A stretch of DNA of 6,581 nucleotides from Syntrophobacterales bacterium (GCA_030613915.1 JAUWKY010000135.1:1-6581), one strand, 5' to 3'; counted from the first letter of the stretch, positions 1-5,481 are shown. A program made the numbers and translations. The notes: generated by a model not told the origin, from the sequence alone.

Positions 1-84
1 AACAAATATGTCCCCGCCGTCATCCTGCTCGATAAAGCCATAACCTTTCCGTTCACTAAACCACTTCACAGTTCCTTCAGCCAT
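1..84 (-). CDS. Cold-shock domain protein, N-terminal part (cut by window edge)
   Basis: The minus strand starting at base 84 reads [18 protein letters not shown] followed by [10 protein letters not shown]. This is the start of a CspA-type cold-shock domain: the GTVKWF beta strand at residues 4-9, the RNP1 nucleic-acid-binding motif KGYGFI at 13-18, and the beginning of RNP2 (DIFV) at 25-28. Only 28 of the usual 65-70 residues are inside the window. Family members bind single-stranded RNA or DNA in the cytoplasm and act as RNA chaperones; whether this one is cold-induced cannot be read from the sequence. The start is well fixed by an AAGGAGGT ribosome binding site 6-7 nt upstream. The gene lies downstream of the decarboxylase on the same strand, but about 295 bp away with a hairpin between, so it is probably transcribed separately. 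Confidence 0.95.
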   Translation of the reverse strand, partial: MAEGTVKWFSERKGYGFIEQDDGGDIFV

Positions 85-90
85 GTTTCT

Positions 91-99
91 GACCTCCTT
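91..99 (-). promoter_or_regulatory. Strong ribosome binding site of the cold-shock gene
   Basis: The minus strand reads AAGGAGGTC followed by AGAAAC and then ATG. This is an almost full complement to the 3' end of 16S rRNA at normal spacing, and it supports the chosen start and a high translation rate. A weak -10-like TAGAAT lies further upstream on the minus strand (124-129), but no convincing -35 accompanies it. Confidence 0.85.
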
Positions 100-144
100 G
101 GATAAAGTGTTAAGATGCTCCCTATTCTAAAGCCGCCGCAACTA

Positions 145-162
145 GAAGGAAGATGTTCCTTC
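145..162. repeat. Small perfect hairpin upstream of the cold-shock gene
   Basis: GAAGGAA (145-151) and TTCCTTC (156-162) are exact inverted copies around a GATG loop, giving a 7-bp stem. It lies about 60 bp upstream of the cold-shock start codon, so it may sit in the 5' leader or be a regulator-binding site. Neither strand has a T-run after it, so a terminator role is unlikely. No function is proposed. Confidence 0.5.
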
Positions 163-222
163 GAAACGAAGCCGATTAAGGGATCTACAAAATTTCGAGT
201 AGCTCAATCCTAAAAGCGAAAT

Positions 223-274
223 CCCCGCCCTTGAGAAGATATACCAACCATTTGGTCCTTTTCCAGGGCAGGGG
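223..274 (-). terminator. Long imperfect hairpin, possible terminator after the decarboxylase
   Basis: Three stacked stems can be drawn. CCCCGCCCT (223-231) pairs with AGGGCaGGGG (265-274) with one bulged A. GAGAAG (233-238) pairs with CTTTTC (258-263), including one G-T pair. ACCAA (243-247) pairs with TTGGT (252-256) around a CCAT loop. That makes about 20 base pairs in 52 nt. It lies about 105 nt beyond the decarboxylase stop codon; on the minus strand the stem is followed by a moderately T-rich tail (ATTTCGCTTTTA), which fits a weak intrinsic terminator. The single wobble pair is G-U in plus-strand RNA but becomes C-A in minus-strand RNA, so the fold is slightly better on the plus strand. 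A small RNA or a bidirectional terminator is therefore also possible. Confidence 0.45.
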
Positions 275-378
275 CCTACTCCGGTGCAGCAACAGACCTT
301 AACTTTCAACGCAGGGTATCAACAACTAGCCCAACAATCAACACTAAATCGCATCTTTTCCAAAAATCACAAGAGTCT

Positions 379-1854
379 TCAAGGTTGACCGGAGTGCATC
401 ATTTTTTTGCCTAAGCGTATCACCTCTCTCACCAGAATTTCAAAGTCTTCCCGTTTGCTCCGATGGTTGGTAATCGCCACGCGCAGGGCATACTTACCGT
501 CAATTACAGTATATGACGGTGCAGCCACCCCGCTTTCTTGCAAGGCAATGAGAAGTTCTTTGTTAAGATCGTTCAAAGACTCGTCGTCAAGGTCGTCGGC
601 CACAAACCTGAAACACACTATATTGAGGGGCACAGGAGCCAATAGCTGAAGTTCACTCATATCTTCAACTTGGCTGGCTAGGTATCGAGCCTGGTCAATA
701 TTCTGTTGGATCAATCTTCCATATTTTTGGGCGCCATGCTCTTTCATGGACATCCAGACCTTCAGGGCCCGGAAGCCACGTGATAATTGTATACCATAGT
801 CGCTGAACCAGATTGAACCACCTGCCAGACCGCGATCTGAATGAGTCAAGTAGTCGGGTGTAAGCGAAAAAGTGCTCCGGTGATCGTCTTCTTGCCGAAC
901 CAGAGCGCAGCCCACCTCGTACGGCATGTACATCCACTTATGAAGATCAAAGGCAAGTGAGTCAGCCCGTTCCATGCCCACCAATAGGGGGCGCAGTTCT
1001 GAAGACAAGACAGCGAGTGCGCCAAAGGCACCGTCAACGTGAAACCATAATCCTTCTCGCTGGCAAATGTCAGCAAGTCTATCCAGGTCGTCTATGGCAC
1101 CGGTATTCACAGTCCCGGCGTTGCCGATAATGCAAATTGGTTGATATCCCTCCTGGCGATCTTCGAGGATGGCAGTTTCCAGTCCGGATATGTCGATCTT
1201 AAAATCTGAATTGACTGGTATTTGTCGAAAAGCGTTACTGCCCAGTCCCAGGAGTTCTATAGCTTTCTGTACAGAACTGTGAGTCTCTTGTGAGCCATAA
1301 AGGGTCATTTTGCGTGGCGCAGCATGTACACCATGGGTTCTCAGGTCAAATTCAGCTTTGCTATTTCGTGCCACGGTCAAACCAACCAGGTTGGCCATGG
1401 AGCCACCACTGACCAACAAGCCACTGGCCTCGGCAGGATAGCCAAGCATCTCTTTACACCAATCAAGTACTTGCGCCTCGACGTAATTGGCGACGTGGTC
1501 GGCACCACCTACGTTGGGATTCATTCCAGCTGCAAGCATTTCAGCTAACATACCAAGAGGTGTTCCGGTGCCGATAACCCAGCCCCAGAACCTCGGATGA
1601 ATATTTCCCATTGGATGAGGGAGCACATATTCTAAAAAATCCTGATAGGCTTGTTCAGTCCCTTGTGGCTCTACTGGGAGGGGTTGCTTAAAATATGCTT
1701 TAATTTTCTCCGGAATCGGCTGCCACACGGGACGCGTGCGAACGGTTTCCAGATACGTCATTATGTCATCGATCATGCGATGACCTAAACTGCGCATCAG
1801 TTGCCAATCAGCGGGATCAAGCGATTCTTCCTCAGGTACATTCTCAAGGTTCAT
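379..1854 (-). CDS. PLP-dependent group II amino acid decarboxylase (aromatic amino acid decarboxylase-like)
   Basis: This is a complete enzyme of 491 residues, or 497 if the upstream ATG at 1872 is used. Numbering below follows the longer form. Visible fold type I PLP motifs are VSGGSMAN (154-161, phosphate-binding), His198 in SQETHSS (expected to stack on the cofactor), HVDGAFG (278-284, Asp280 contacting the pyridine nitrogen) and FDLHKW (308-313) with Lys312 as the Schiff-base lysine. HPRFWGW (92-98) and LSRGFRALKVW (363-373) are also typical of the aromatic/tyrosine decarboxylase branch rather than glutamate decarboxylases. The family removes CO2 from amino acids to give amines in the cytoplasm; the substrate cannot be assigned from sequence alone. 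I prefer the ATG at 1852-1854, because MNLENVPEEESLD looks like a natural N-terminus and a GGGGGG run lies 10 nt upstream; the ATG at 1872 has no plausible ribosome binding site. No partner gene adjoins it, and it points away from the nuo operon. Confidence 0.9.
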   Translation of the reverse strand: MNLENVPEEESLDPADWQLMRSLGHRMIDDIMTYLETVRTRPVWQPIPEKIKAYFKQPLPVEPQGTEQAYQDFLEYVLPHPMGNIHPRFWGWVIGTGTPLGMLAEMLAAGMNPNVGGADHVANYVEAQVLDWCKEMLGYPAEASGLLVSGGSMANLVGLTVARNSKAEFDLRTHGVHAAPRKMTLYGSQETHSSVQKAIELLGLGSNAFRQIPVNSDFKIDISGLETAILEDRQEGYQPICIIGNAGTVNTGAIDDLDRLADICQREGLWFHVDGAFGALAVLSSELRPLLVGMERADSLAFDLHKWMYMPYEVGCALVRQEDDHRSTFSLTPDYLTHSDRGLAGGSIWFSDYGIQLSRGFRALKVWMSMKEHGAQKYGRLIQQNIDQARYLASQVEDMSELQLLAPVPLNIVCFRFVADDLDDESLNDLNKELLIALQESGVAAPSYTVIDGKYALRVAITNHRSKREDFEILVREVIRLGKKMMHSGQP

Positions 1855-1874
1855 AGTAGTTCTGCCCCCCATGT

Positions 1875-1896
1875 TAGCCCGGATATTTCATGAATT
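1875..1896 (+). repeat. Left terminal inverted repeat
   Basis: An exact 22-bp inverted copy of 2048-2069. It contains the palindrome TTCATGAA near its inner end. After a 4-nt offset (ACCT) the similarity resumes weakly as GCTG. Confidence 0.9.
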
Positions 1897-1980
1897 ACCT
1901 GCTGCGACCACGGATGTGGACGTCCTTCCTGGCGTCCTCGTATGTCGGTCCCTGCGACGTACCGTTCAGGTACGCCTCGG

Positions 1981-2009
1981 AACCAATCCCGCGGTACCGC
2001 GGGACGGTT
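1981..2009. repeat. Perfect 18-bp palindrome with flanking stem inside the element
   Basis: Bases 1987-2004 read TCCCGCGGTACCGCGGGA, a perfect zero-loop palindrome. Outside it AACC (1981-1984) pairs with GGTT (2006-2009) across a small internal loop. As DNA this could bind a symmetric dimeric protein or extrude as a cruciform. As RNA it needs a few unpaired bases at the tip, but would still be very stable. Confidence 0.8.
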
Positions 2010-2047
2010 GCCAGGTGGCACGCCCATCTTCGCGGTCTCGCGACAGC

Positions 2048-2069
2048 AATTCATGAAATATCCGGGCTA
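2048..2069 (-). repeat. Right terminal inverted repeat
   Basis: An exact 22-bp inverted copy of 1875-1896, ending GGGCTA at base 2069. Confidence 0.9.
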
Positions 2070-2242
2070 GGTAGTCAAAAGATCAGCCATCTAAAACACA
2101 TCCAGTTTTATTTGGGAAGCCGAAAGTTGAATATGGGAAAAGAACGGTGAAGGATACAACAGAAAAAGGAAAGATTGGCAAATGAATGCGGTCAAGAATG
2201 TTATTTGTGAAGTAGCGGGTCAAAATATTGGGGTAGTTAAAT

Positions 2243-2399
2243 ATGGTGATCTCGGCTGGGTTTCTCTTTGCTTTTGGCAGGGATATCGGTTAAAATTCCT
2301 TCGATTCTTTTGGTTCTCCTGCTCGAGTTCGCGCTAGCGCCCCGATTGACTCCGCCCTGATTCTCGCTGGCCGGTATCTTCGTTTTCCTGTTCTACTAG
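2243..2399 (+). pseudogene. Possible remnant of a membrane transporter N-terminus
   Basis: An ATG at 2243, preceded by TTGGGGT about 9 nt upstream, opens MVISAGFLFAFGRDIG and then stops at TAA 2291-2293. Shifting to another frame at about 2283 gives ISVKIPSILLVLLLEFALAP, then a TGA (2358-2360), then FSLAGIFVFLFY and a TAG (2397-2399). The hydrophobic IPSILLxLL pattern is reminiscent of the first membrane segments of CPA1-type (NhaP-like) cation/proton antiporters. If real, this is a frameshifted, truncated relic. The similarity comes from memory of the family and is short, so chance resemblance is a serious alternative. Confidence 0.22.
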
Positions 2400-2587
2400 T
2401 TGCGACCCATATTGATTTGTGTTATTCGTATCTGGTCAGTATATATTCGACATATGCTTTTATTGGAAATCCTCTCTTCCCCCGTGTCCGCCTACATTAT
2501 GGGCATGACCACAAGAGCAAACTACGGAAGATTTTGGGAACCGCTGTGTCCTCGCGAGATTTGGTAGTCAAAGCTACTTGGTGAGGC

Positions 2588-2594
2588 AAGGGGA
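2588..2594 (+). promoter_or_regulatory. Ribosome binding site deciding the GTG start of nuoA
   Basis: AAGGGGA is followed, at 6-nt spacing from its last G, by GTG at 2600-2602. No ATG is available before the first membrane segment, so this site supports the GTG start. Confidence 0.7.
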
Positions 2595-2599
2595 ATATT

Positions 2600-3037
2600 G
2601 TGTTTTTTGACTTTGCCAACGTTTTTATCTTTATCATTCTGGGGCTGTTAATGACATTCGCGATCATTACGGTTTCCAGATTGCTTGCCCCCAGAGTTTC
2701 GGACGTCCCCGACAAGTTCACCACCTATGAATGCGGCGAGCGGCCCGTGGGTTCAGCCTGGATACTCTTTAATTTCAGGTTCTATGCGGTGGCGTTGGCG
2801 TTCCTCATTTTCGACATCGAGTTGGCGTTAGTCTTTCCTTGTATCTCTGTTTACAAGAAGTGGCTAAAGGGTGGCAGCGGTTTGTTTGCCCTCATCGAAA
2901 TTACGGTTTTTGTCGGGATCCTGTTTTTAGGTCTGATCTATATGTGGAACCGAGGTGACCTTAAGTGGACCAAGGAAGTACCTGAGGAGTTGGAAGAGGG
3001 AGTGGTGCTGGAAGAAGAGAAACCGATTATGTTCTAA
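2600..3037 (+). CDS. nuoA: NADH-quinone oxidoreductase subunit A
   Basis: A 145-residue inner-membrane subunit of respiratory complex I. Three hydrophobic segments are visible at about 7-27, 60-80 and 92-114. The family signature YECGERP is at 43-49, with the conserved loop cysteine Cys45 that lies near the quinone channel. It is followed by GSAWILFNFRFYAVALAF and the FDIE motif (71-74), whose acidic residue belongs to the membrane charge network. Length is slightly above the usual 115-140 because of an acidic tail (about 127-142, many Glu). The segment after FDIE reads LVFPCISVYKKW, where most relatives have a PWAV-type sequence, so a Cys replaces the usual Trp. The GTG start is supported by AAGGGGA upstream. 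It is the first gene of the operon, with 12 bp to nuoB. Confidence 0.95.
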   Translation: MFFDFANVFIFIILGLLMTFAIITVSRLLAPRVSDVPDKFTTYECGERPVGSAWILFNFRFYAVALAFLIFDIELALVFPCISVYKKWLKGGSGLFALIEITVFVGILFLGLIYMWNRGDLKWTKEVPEELEEGVVLEEEKPIMF

Positions 3038-3049
3038 GGGAGAACGGCA

Positions 3050-3547
3050 ATGATTCACCTCCACAACAAAATGCCTTCTGAGGGCTTTTTTGGCGCTGCT
3101 TTTACCACAGTGGATAGAGCCCTTAACTGGTTCAGACTCTCCTCGGTCTGGTACCTTCTCTTCGGCCTGGCCTGCTGTGGCATCGAACTGATGCAGACCG
3201 GCGGGCCGCGCACTGACATTGATCGCCTAGGTTCAGTGCCTCGTCCCACTCCCAGGCAGTCTGACTTGATGATCGTGGCCGGAACCCTGACCTATAAAAT
3301 GGCCTCCAGGCTCCGGCTCCTCTACGATCAGATGGCTGAACCCAAATATGTAATTGCTATGGGCAGTTGCGCCAATTGCGGCGGCCTTTTTCAACTCTCC
3401 TACTCGGTAGTCAAAGGAGTGGACAAAATAGTACCCGTGGACGTCTATGTCCCCGGCTGTCCGCCCAGGCCTGAGGCGCTTACGGAAGGTATTTTGAAGA
3501 TCCAAGAGAAAATTCGCACCGAACGATTCCTGGTGAAGAGTCCATAG
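3050..3547 (+). CDS. nuoB: NADH-quinone oxidoreductase subunit B (N2 cluster subunit)
   Basis: A 165-residue peripheral subunit that holds [4Fe-4S] cluster N2, the last electron carrier before quinone. The four ligand cysteines are present: the tandem Cys42-Cys43 in [10 protein letters not shown], Cys107 in MGSCANC and Cys137 in [12 protein letters not shown]. Other family motifs are [19 protein letters not shown] (56-74) and [12 protein letters not shown] (74-85). Cys110 is an additional cysteine: the usual CAxSGG is CANCGG here. Length is normal for the family. The ATG follows GGGAG at ordinary spacing, 12 bp after nuoA. The stop codon TAG shares its last base with the GTG of nuoC, indicating translational coupling. 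Confidence 0.97.
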   Translation: MIHLHNKMPSEGFFGAAFTTVDRALNWFRLSSVWYLLFGLACCGIELMQTGGPRTDIDRLGSVPRPTPRQSDLMIVAGTLTYKMASRLRLLYDQMAEPKYVIAMGSCANCGGLFQLSYSVVKGVDKIVPVDVYVPGCPPRPEALTEGILKIQEKIRTERFLVKSP

Positions 3548-4086
3548 TGGAAGCGCAAGGTATCCTCGAAAGGATCAAGAGCATCATTGGTGAGGCTGAT
3601 TTGGCCTGGGTCGACGACCAGGCTGGAGACCCCTATCTCGTCATTCCCAAAGAAAAACTGCGGCGGCTGGCCATCAACATGAAGGGAGACCCTCATCTCG
3701 CCTTTGACACTCTCATGTGTCTGAGCGGTGTACACAACATGGGGGAACAAGACGAGATGGAGGTGGTCTACCACCTTTATTCACTAAGGCACCGTCACCA
3801 GTTTATTCTCAAGGTCAAGTTGGACCGGCCAGCATTTTTTCCTCACTTCTATTTGAGGGTAGATTCAGTATCCGGCATCTGGCCTGCCGCGGCCTGGATG
3901 GAACGAGAGGCCTATGACATGTTCGGCATCCATTTTGTGGGCCATGGTGATTTCCGCCGATTGCTCCTTCCCACTGACTGGGAAGGCCACCCATTGCAGA
4001 AAGACTATCAAGAACCTGATGCCTACCGAGGAATAGATACCACGAGGGAAGAAATAGAAGGAATATTGGCCGAGGAGAGCGGTTGA
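3547..4086 (+). CDS. nuoC: NADH-quinone oxidoreductase subunit C (30 kDa subunit)
   Basis: A 179-residue structural subunit of the complex I connecting module that packs against NuoD and NuoB and carries no cofactor. The 30-kDa signature EREAYDMFGI is at 119-128, and RRLLLPTDWEGHPLQKDY at 137-154 is the conserved C-terminal segment. The GTG at 3547-3549 overlaps the nuoB stop by one base (TAGTG); no better ATG exists before the conserved region. It is a free-standing NuoC, not the NuoCD fusion of enterobacteria. The stop TGA overlaps the nuoD ATG by one base (TGATG). Confidence 0.95.
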   Translation: MEAQGILERIKSIIGEADLAWVDDQAGDPYLVIPKEKLRRLAINMKGDPHLAFDTLMCLSGVHNMGEQDEMEVVYHLYSLRHRHQFILKVKLDRPAFFPHFYLRVDSVSGIWPAAAWMEREAYDMFGIHFVGHGDFRRLLLPTDWEGHPLQKDYQEPDAYRGIDTTREEIEGILAEESG

Positions 4087-5201
4087 TGCCTTTAACTACG
4101 GAGACAATGGTCCTCAACATGGGCCCACACCACCCCAGCACCCATGGGGTCCTGCGTTTCATCCTGCGCACTGATGGTGAGGTGATCCACCTGTGCCGGC
4201 CGGATATAGGCTACCTGCATCGCGGGCTGGAGAAGATTGCCGAGCAGCTCCCCTACGCTCATTTCATGCCTTACACCGATCGCCTTGACTACCTTGCCGC
4301 CATGAACTGCAACCTCGGTTATGCCATCACGGTGGAACAGGCGGCAGATATTGAAGTGCCGCCAAGAGCCGAGTACATCCGGGTTCTGGTGGCTGAACTG
4401 AATCGGATTATTAGCCACCTGATCTCAGTGGGCACCTTTGCCATGGACATCGGGGCGGTGACTCCCTTCACTCACACGATACGGGAGAGGGAATGGGTCA
4501 ATGATTTATTCGAGGAACTTTGTGGCGCCAGACTTACCTATAACTACATTCGCTTTGGCGGGGTGGTCTTCGATTTACCTGAAGGGTTTCTTGATCGGCT
4601 GAGCCAATTTCTGGACTACTTTGAGCCGCGGCTGGAGCAATACAACCGGTTCATATCCAAGAACAAAATCTTCAAGGAACGGCTGGTGGGGGTGGCGGTG
4701 ATCAGCACACAGCAGGCTCTTGACTACGCTCTCGTGGGCCCCAATCTGCGGGCCTCTGGCATTGATTGGGACCTGAGGAGAGATGAGCCCTATTCAGTAT
4801 ACGGAGATTTGGAATTCGATGTTCCCGTTGGAGCCGCCGAATCTGGGGTTTTGGGAGACTGCTACAGCCGCTACTGGATCCGCATCTGGGAAATGGAGCA
4901 AAGCGTACTGATTCTGCGCCAATGTATCGCCAAGATGCCCGAGGGTCCCTATTTGAATAAGTCGAAGAGAAAACTGAAAGTGGAGGCGGGAGAGATTTAT
5001 GTGCGCACCGAGGCGCCCCGGGGTGAATTGGGTTTCTATTTGATAAGCCAAGGCGGACCTAAGCCCCACCGGCTGAGAATCAGGACAGGCTCATTTTCAG
5101 CAATGAGTATTGTGGAAGAGGTGAGTTCCGGTCTCATGATGGCCGACTTGGTGGCACTCATCGCCAGTCTGGACGTGGTTGCACCGGAGGTGGACCGGTA
5201 A
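4086..5201 (+). CDS. nuoD: NADH-quinone oxidoreductase subunit D (49 kDa subunit)
   Basis: A 371-residue subunit forming the quinone-binding pocket with NuoB; it descends from the large subunit of NiFe hydrogenases but has no Ni site. GPHHPSTHG (13-21) supplies His20, DYLAAMN supplies Tyr69, and AMDIGA supplies Asp121. These match His38, Tyr87 and Asp139 of Thermus Nqo4 as I recall them, all with the same offset of 18, so the active core is gap-free. The C-terminal RTEAPRGELGFYL (308-320) and LDVVAPEVDR are typical. It is slightly short of the common 390-400 residues. I use the ATG at 4086, which overlaps the nuoC stop and has GAGGAGAG just upstream; a TTG at 4083 would add one residue and is less likely. 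It ends the tightly packed nuoABCD block and is followed by a 386-bp non-coding gap. Confidence 0.97.
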   Translation: MPLTTETMVLNMGPHHPSTHGVLRFILRTDGEVIHLCRPDIGYLHRGLEKIAEQLPYAHFMPYTDRLDYLAAMNCNLGYAITVEQAADIEVPPRAEYIRVLVAELNRIISHLISVGTFAMDIGAVTPFTHTIREREWVNDLFEELCGARLTYNYIRFGGVVFDLPEGFLDRLSQFLDYFEPRLEQYNRFISKNKIFKERLVGVAVISTQQALDYALVGPNLRASGIDWDLRRDEPYSVYGDLEFDVPVGAAESGVLGDCYSRYWIRIWEMEQSVLILRQCIAKMPEGPYLNKSKRKLKVEAGEIYVRTEAPRGELGFYLISQGGPKPHRLRIRTGSFSAMSIVEEVSSGLMMADLVALIASLDVVAPEVDR

Positions 5202-5233
5202 GGCGCATAGCGCATGGCGCAGAGCGCATAGCG
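5202..5233. repeat. Heptamer array 1 (RGCGCAK, four units plus a partial)
   Basis: The units are GGCGCAT, AGCGCAT, GGCGCAG, AGCGCAT and then AGCG. It can also be read as a 14-bp unit repeated twice with one mismatch. It begins directly after the nuoD stop codon. Confidence 0.9.
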
Positions 5234-5237
5234 AAAT

Positions 5238-5265
5238 AATTTCGAATTTCGAATTGCGAATTGCG
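5238..5265. repeat. Heptamer array 2 (AATTKCG, four units)
   Basis: The units are AATTTCG twice and then AATTGCG twice, with no spacing. It lies 4 bp after array 1 but has an unrelated unit. Confidence 0.9.
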
Positions 5266-5280
5266 GATTTCAAAACCAGC

Positions 5281-5322
5281 AGAAGACAGAGAGCAGAAGT
5301 CAGAAGTCGGAGGTCAGAGATC
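5281..5322. repeat. Heptamer array 3 (degenerate RGARRNC, six units)
   Basis: The units are AGAAGAC, AGAGAGC, AGAAGTC, AGAAGTC, GGAGGTC and AGAGATC. The two central units are identical and the outer ones have drifted. The purine-rich strand is the plus strand. Confidence 0.8.
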
Positions 5323-5339
5323 AGCTGAGAGATTCTACT

Positions 5340-5371
5340 GTGGGAGCGGCTTTTAGCCGCGATGTTGCCAC
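5340..5371. repeat. REP-like hairpin element
   Basis: GCGGCT (5346-5351) pairs with AGCCGC (5355-5360) across a TTT loop, and outer GTGG (5340-5343) pairs with CCAC (5368-5371). The GTGGGAGCGGC head resembles the GTGGGAGC-plus-hairpin layout of repetitive extragenic palindromes in Pseudomonas and others. Whether it is dispersed in this genome cannot be seen from one copy. Confidence 0.55.
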
Positions 5372-5393
5372 TTCAACGATTTACCCTTTACTG

Positions 5394-5421
5394 CTGACAC
5401 CTGAAACCTGACACCTGACAC
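5394..5421. repeat. Heptamer array 4 (CTGAMAC, four units)
   Basis: The units are CTGACAC, CTGAAAC, CTGACAC and CTGACAC, followed by a decayed CCTGAG. Confidence 0.9.
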
Positions 5422-5426
5422 CCTGA

Positions 5427-5454
5427 GATTTGGTGCTTGGCATTTGGGATTTGT
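5427..5454. repeat. Heptamer array 5 (NRYTTGG-like, four degenerate units)
   Basis: The units are GATTTGG, TGCTTGG, CATTTGG and GATTTGT. The TTGG core keeps a 7-bp period; the second unit and the last base have diverged. Confidence 0.65.
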
Positions 5455-5481
5455 CCTTCGGACTCCCACCCTTCGGGCGGG
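5453..5481. repeat. Two adjacent TTC-loop hairpins
   Basis: GTCC-TTC-GGAC (5453-5463) is a perfect 4-bp stem. CCCaCCC-TTC-GGGcGGG (5465-5481) is a 7-bp stem with one A-C mismatch. The two share the same loop and are one base apart. No T-run follows, so these are not intrinsic terminators; in the transcript they could affect processing or decay. Confidence 0.6.

Larger units (their letters stand above)
85..378. other. Spacer between cold-shock and decarboxylase genes
   Basis: This 294-bp stretch contains the two hairpins listed separately and the cold-shock ribosome binding site. The part nearest the decarboxylase stop (about 280-378) is AT-rich, with no repeat, ORF or recognisable promoter. 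Confidence 0.7.
1875..2069. mobile_element. 195-bp MITE-like element with 22-bp terminal inverted repeats
   Basis: Bases 1875-1896 (beginning TAGCCCGGATATTTCATG) and 2048-2069 are perfect 22-bp inverted copies. The outermost bases are TA on both sides, which would fit insertion at a TA dinucleotide as in IS630/Tc1-like elements, but since TA is palindromic this cannot be separated from the repeat itself. No protein-coding gene fits inside; the short ORFs within it have no family resemblance. The interior is packed with hairpins: CCAC/GTGG (1908-1919), CGTACC/GGTACG (1958-1974), an 18-bp palindrome (1987-2004), TGCCA/TGGCA (2009-2020) and CGCG/CGCG (2031-2042). Small size, perfect ends, no transposase and high internal symmetry point to a non-autonomous element. 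It ends about 20 bp upstream of the preferred decarboxylase start, so it lies in that gene's promoter or leader. The parent transposon family is not identified. Confidence 0.7.
2070..2599. other. Long spacer between the element and the nuo operon
   Basis: No confident gene is seen in these 530 bp. They hold an AT-rich hairpin TAAAAC/GTTTTA (2092-2110), the 10-bp palindrome GCGCTAGCGC (2331-2340), a possible decayed gene (2243-2399) and a stop-free frame at 2294-2581. The nuo promoter should lie here, since nuoA is the first gene of its operon in this window. The best -10-like sequence is TATATA (2440-2445), with a poor -35-like TTGTGT (2417-2422) 17 bp before it; I would not rely on it. Confidence 0.6.

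Noticed and set aside
407..649. Plus-strand 80-codon ORF opposite the decarboxylase
   Set aside because: It is a shadow of the real minus-strand gene, with no motif of its own.
1851..2056. Short ORFs on both strands inside the 195-bp element (60-86 codons)
   Set aside because: They run through the terminal repeats and palindromes, show no protein family features, and arise from the GC-rich symmetric sequence.
2182..2337. A 51-codon ORF starting MNAVKNVICEVAGQNIG with a loosely placed AAGGA upstream
   Set aside because: The second half turns into Phe/Trp/Ser/Arg-rich low-complexity sequence, no family is recognised, and another frame gives a more protein-like reading of the same DNA.
2070..2572. 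Direct repeat GGTAGTCAAA at 2070-2079 and 2563-2572
   Set aside because: Ten matching bases within about 500 bp are plausible by chance, and neither copy adjoins a second symmetrical feature that would make it a target duplication.
4083..4088. TTG start for nuoD one codon earlier
   Set aside because: The adjacent ATG gives the usual TGATG stop/start coupling, and TTG adds only one residue.
5202..5454. CRISPR array
   Set aside because: Units are 7 bp, contiguous and without unique spacers; no cas gene is present in the window.
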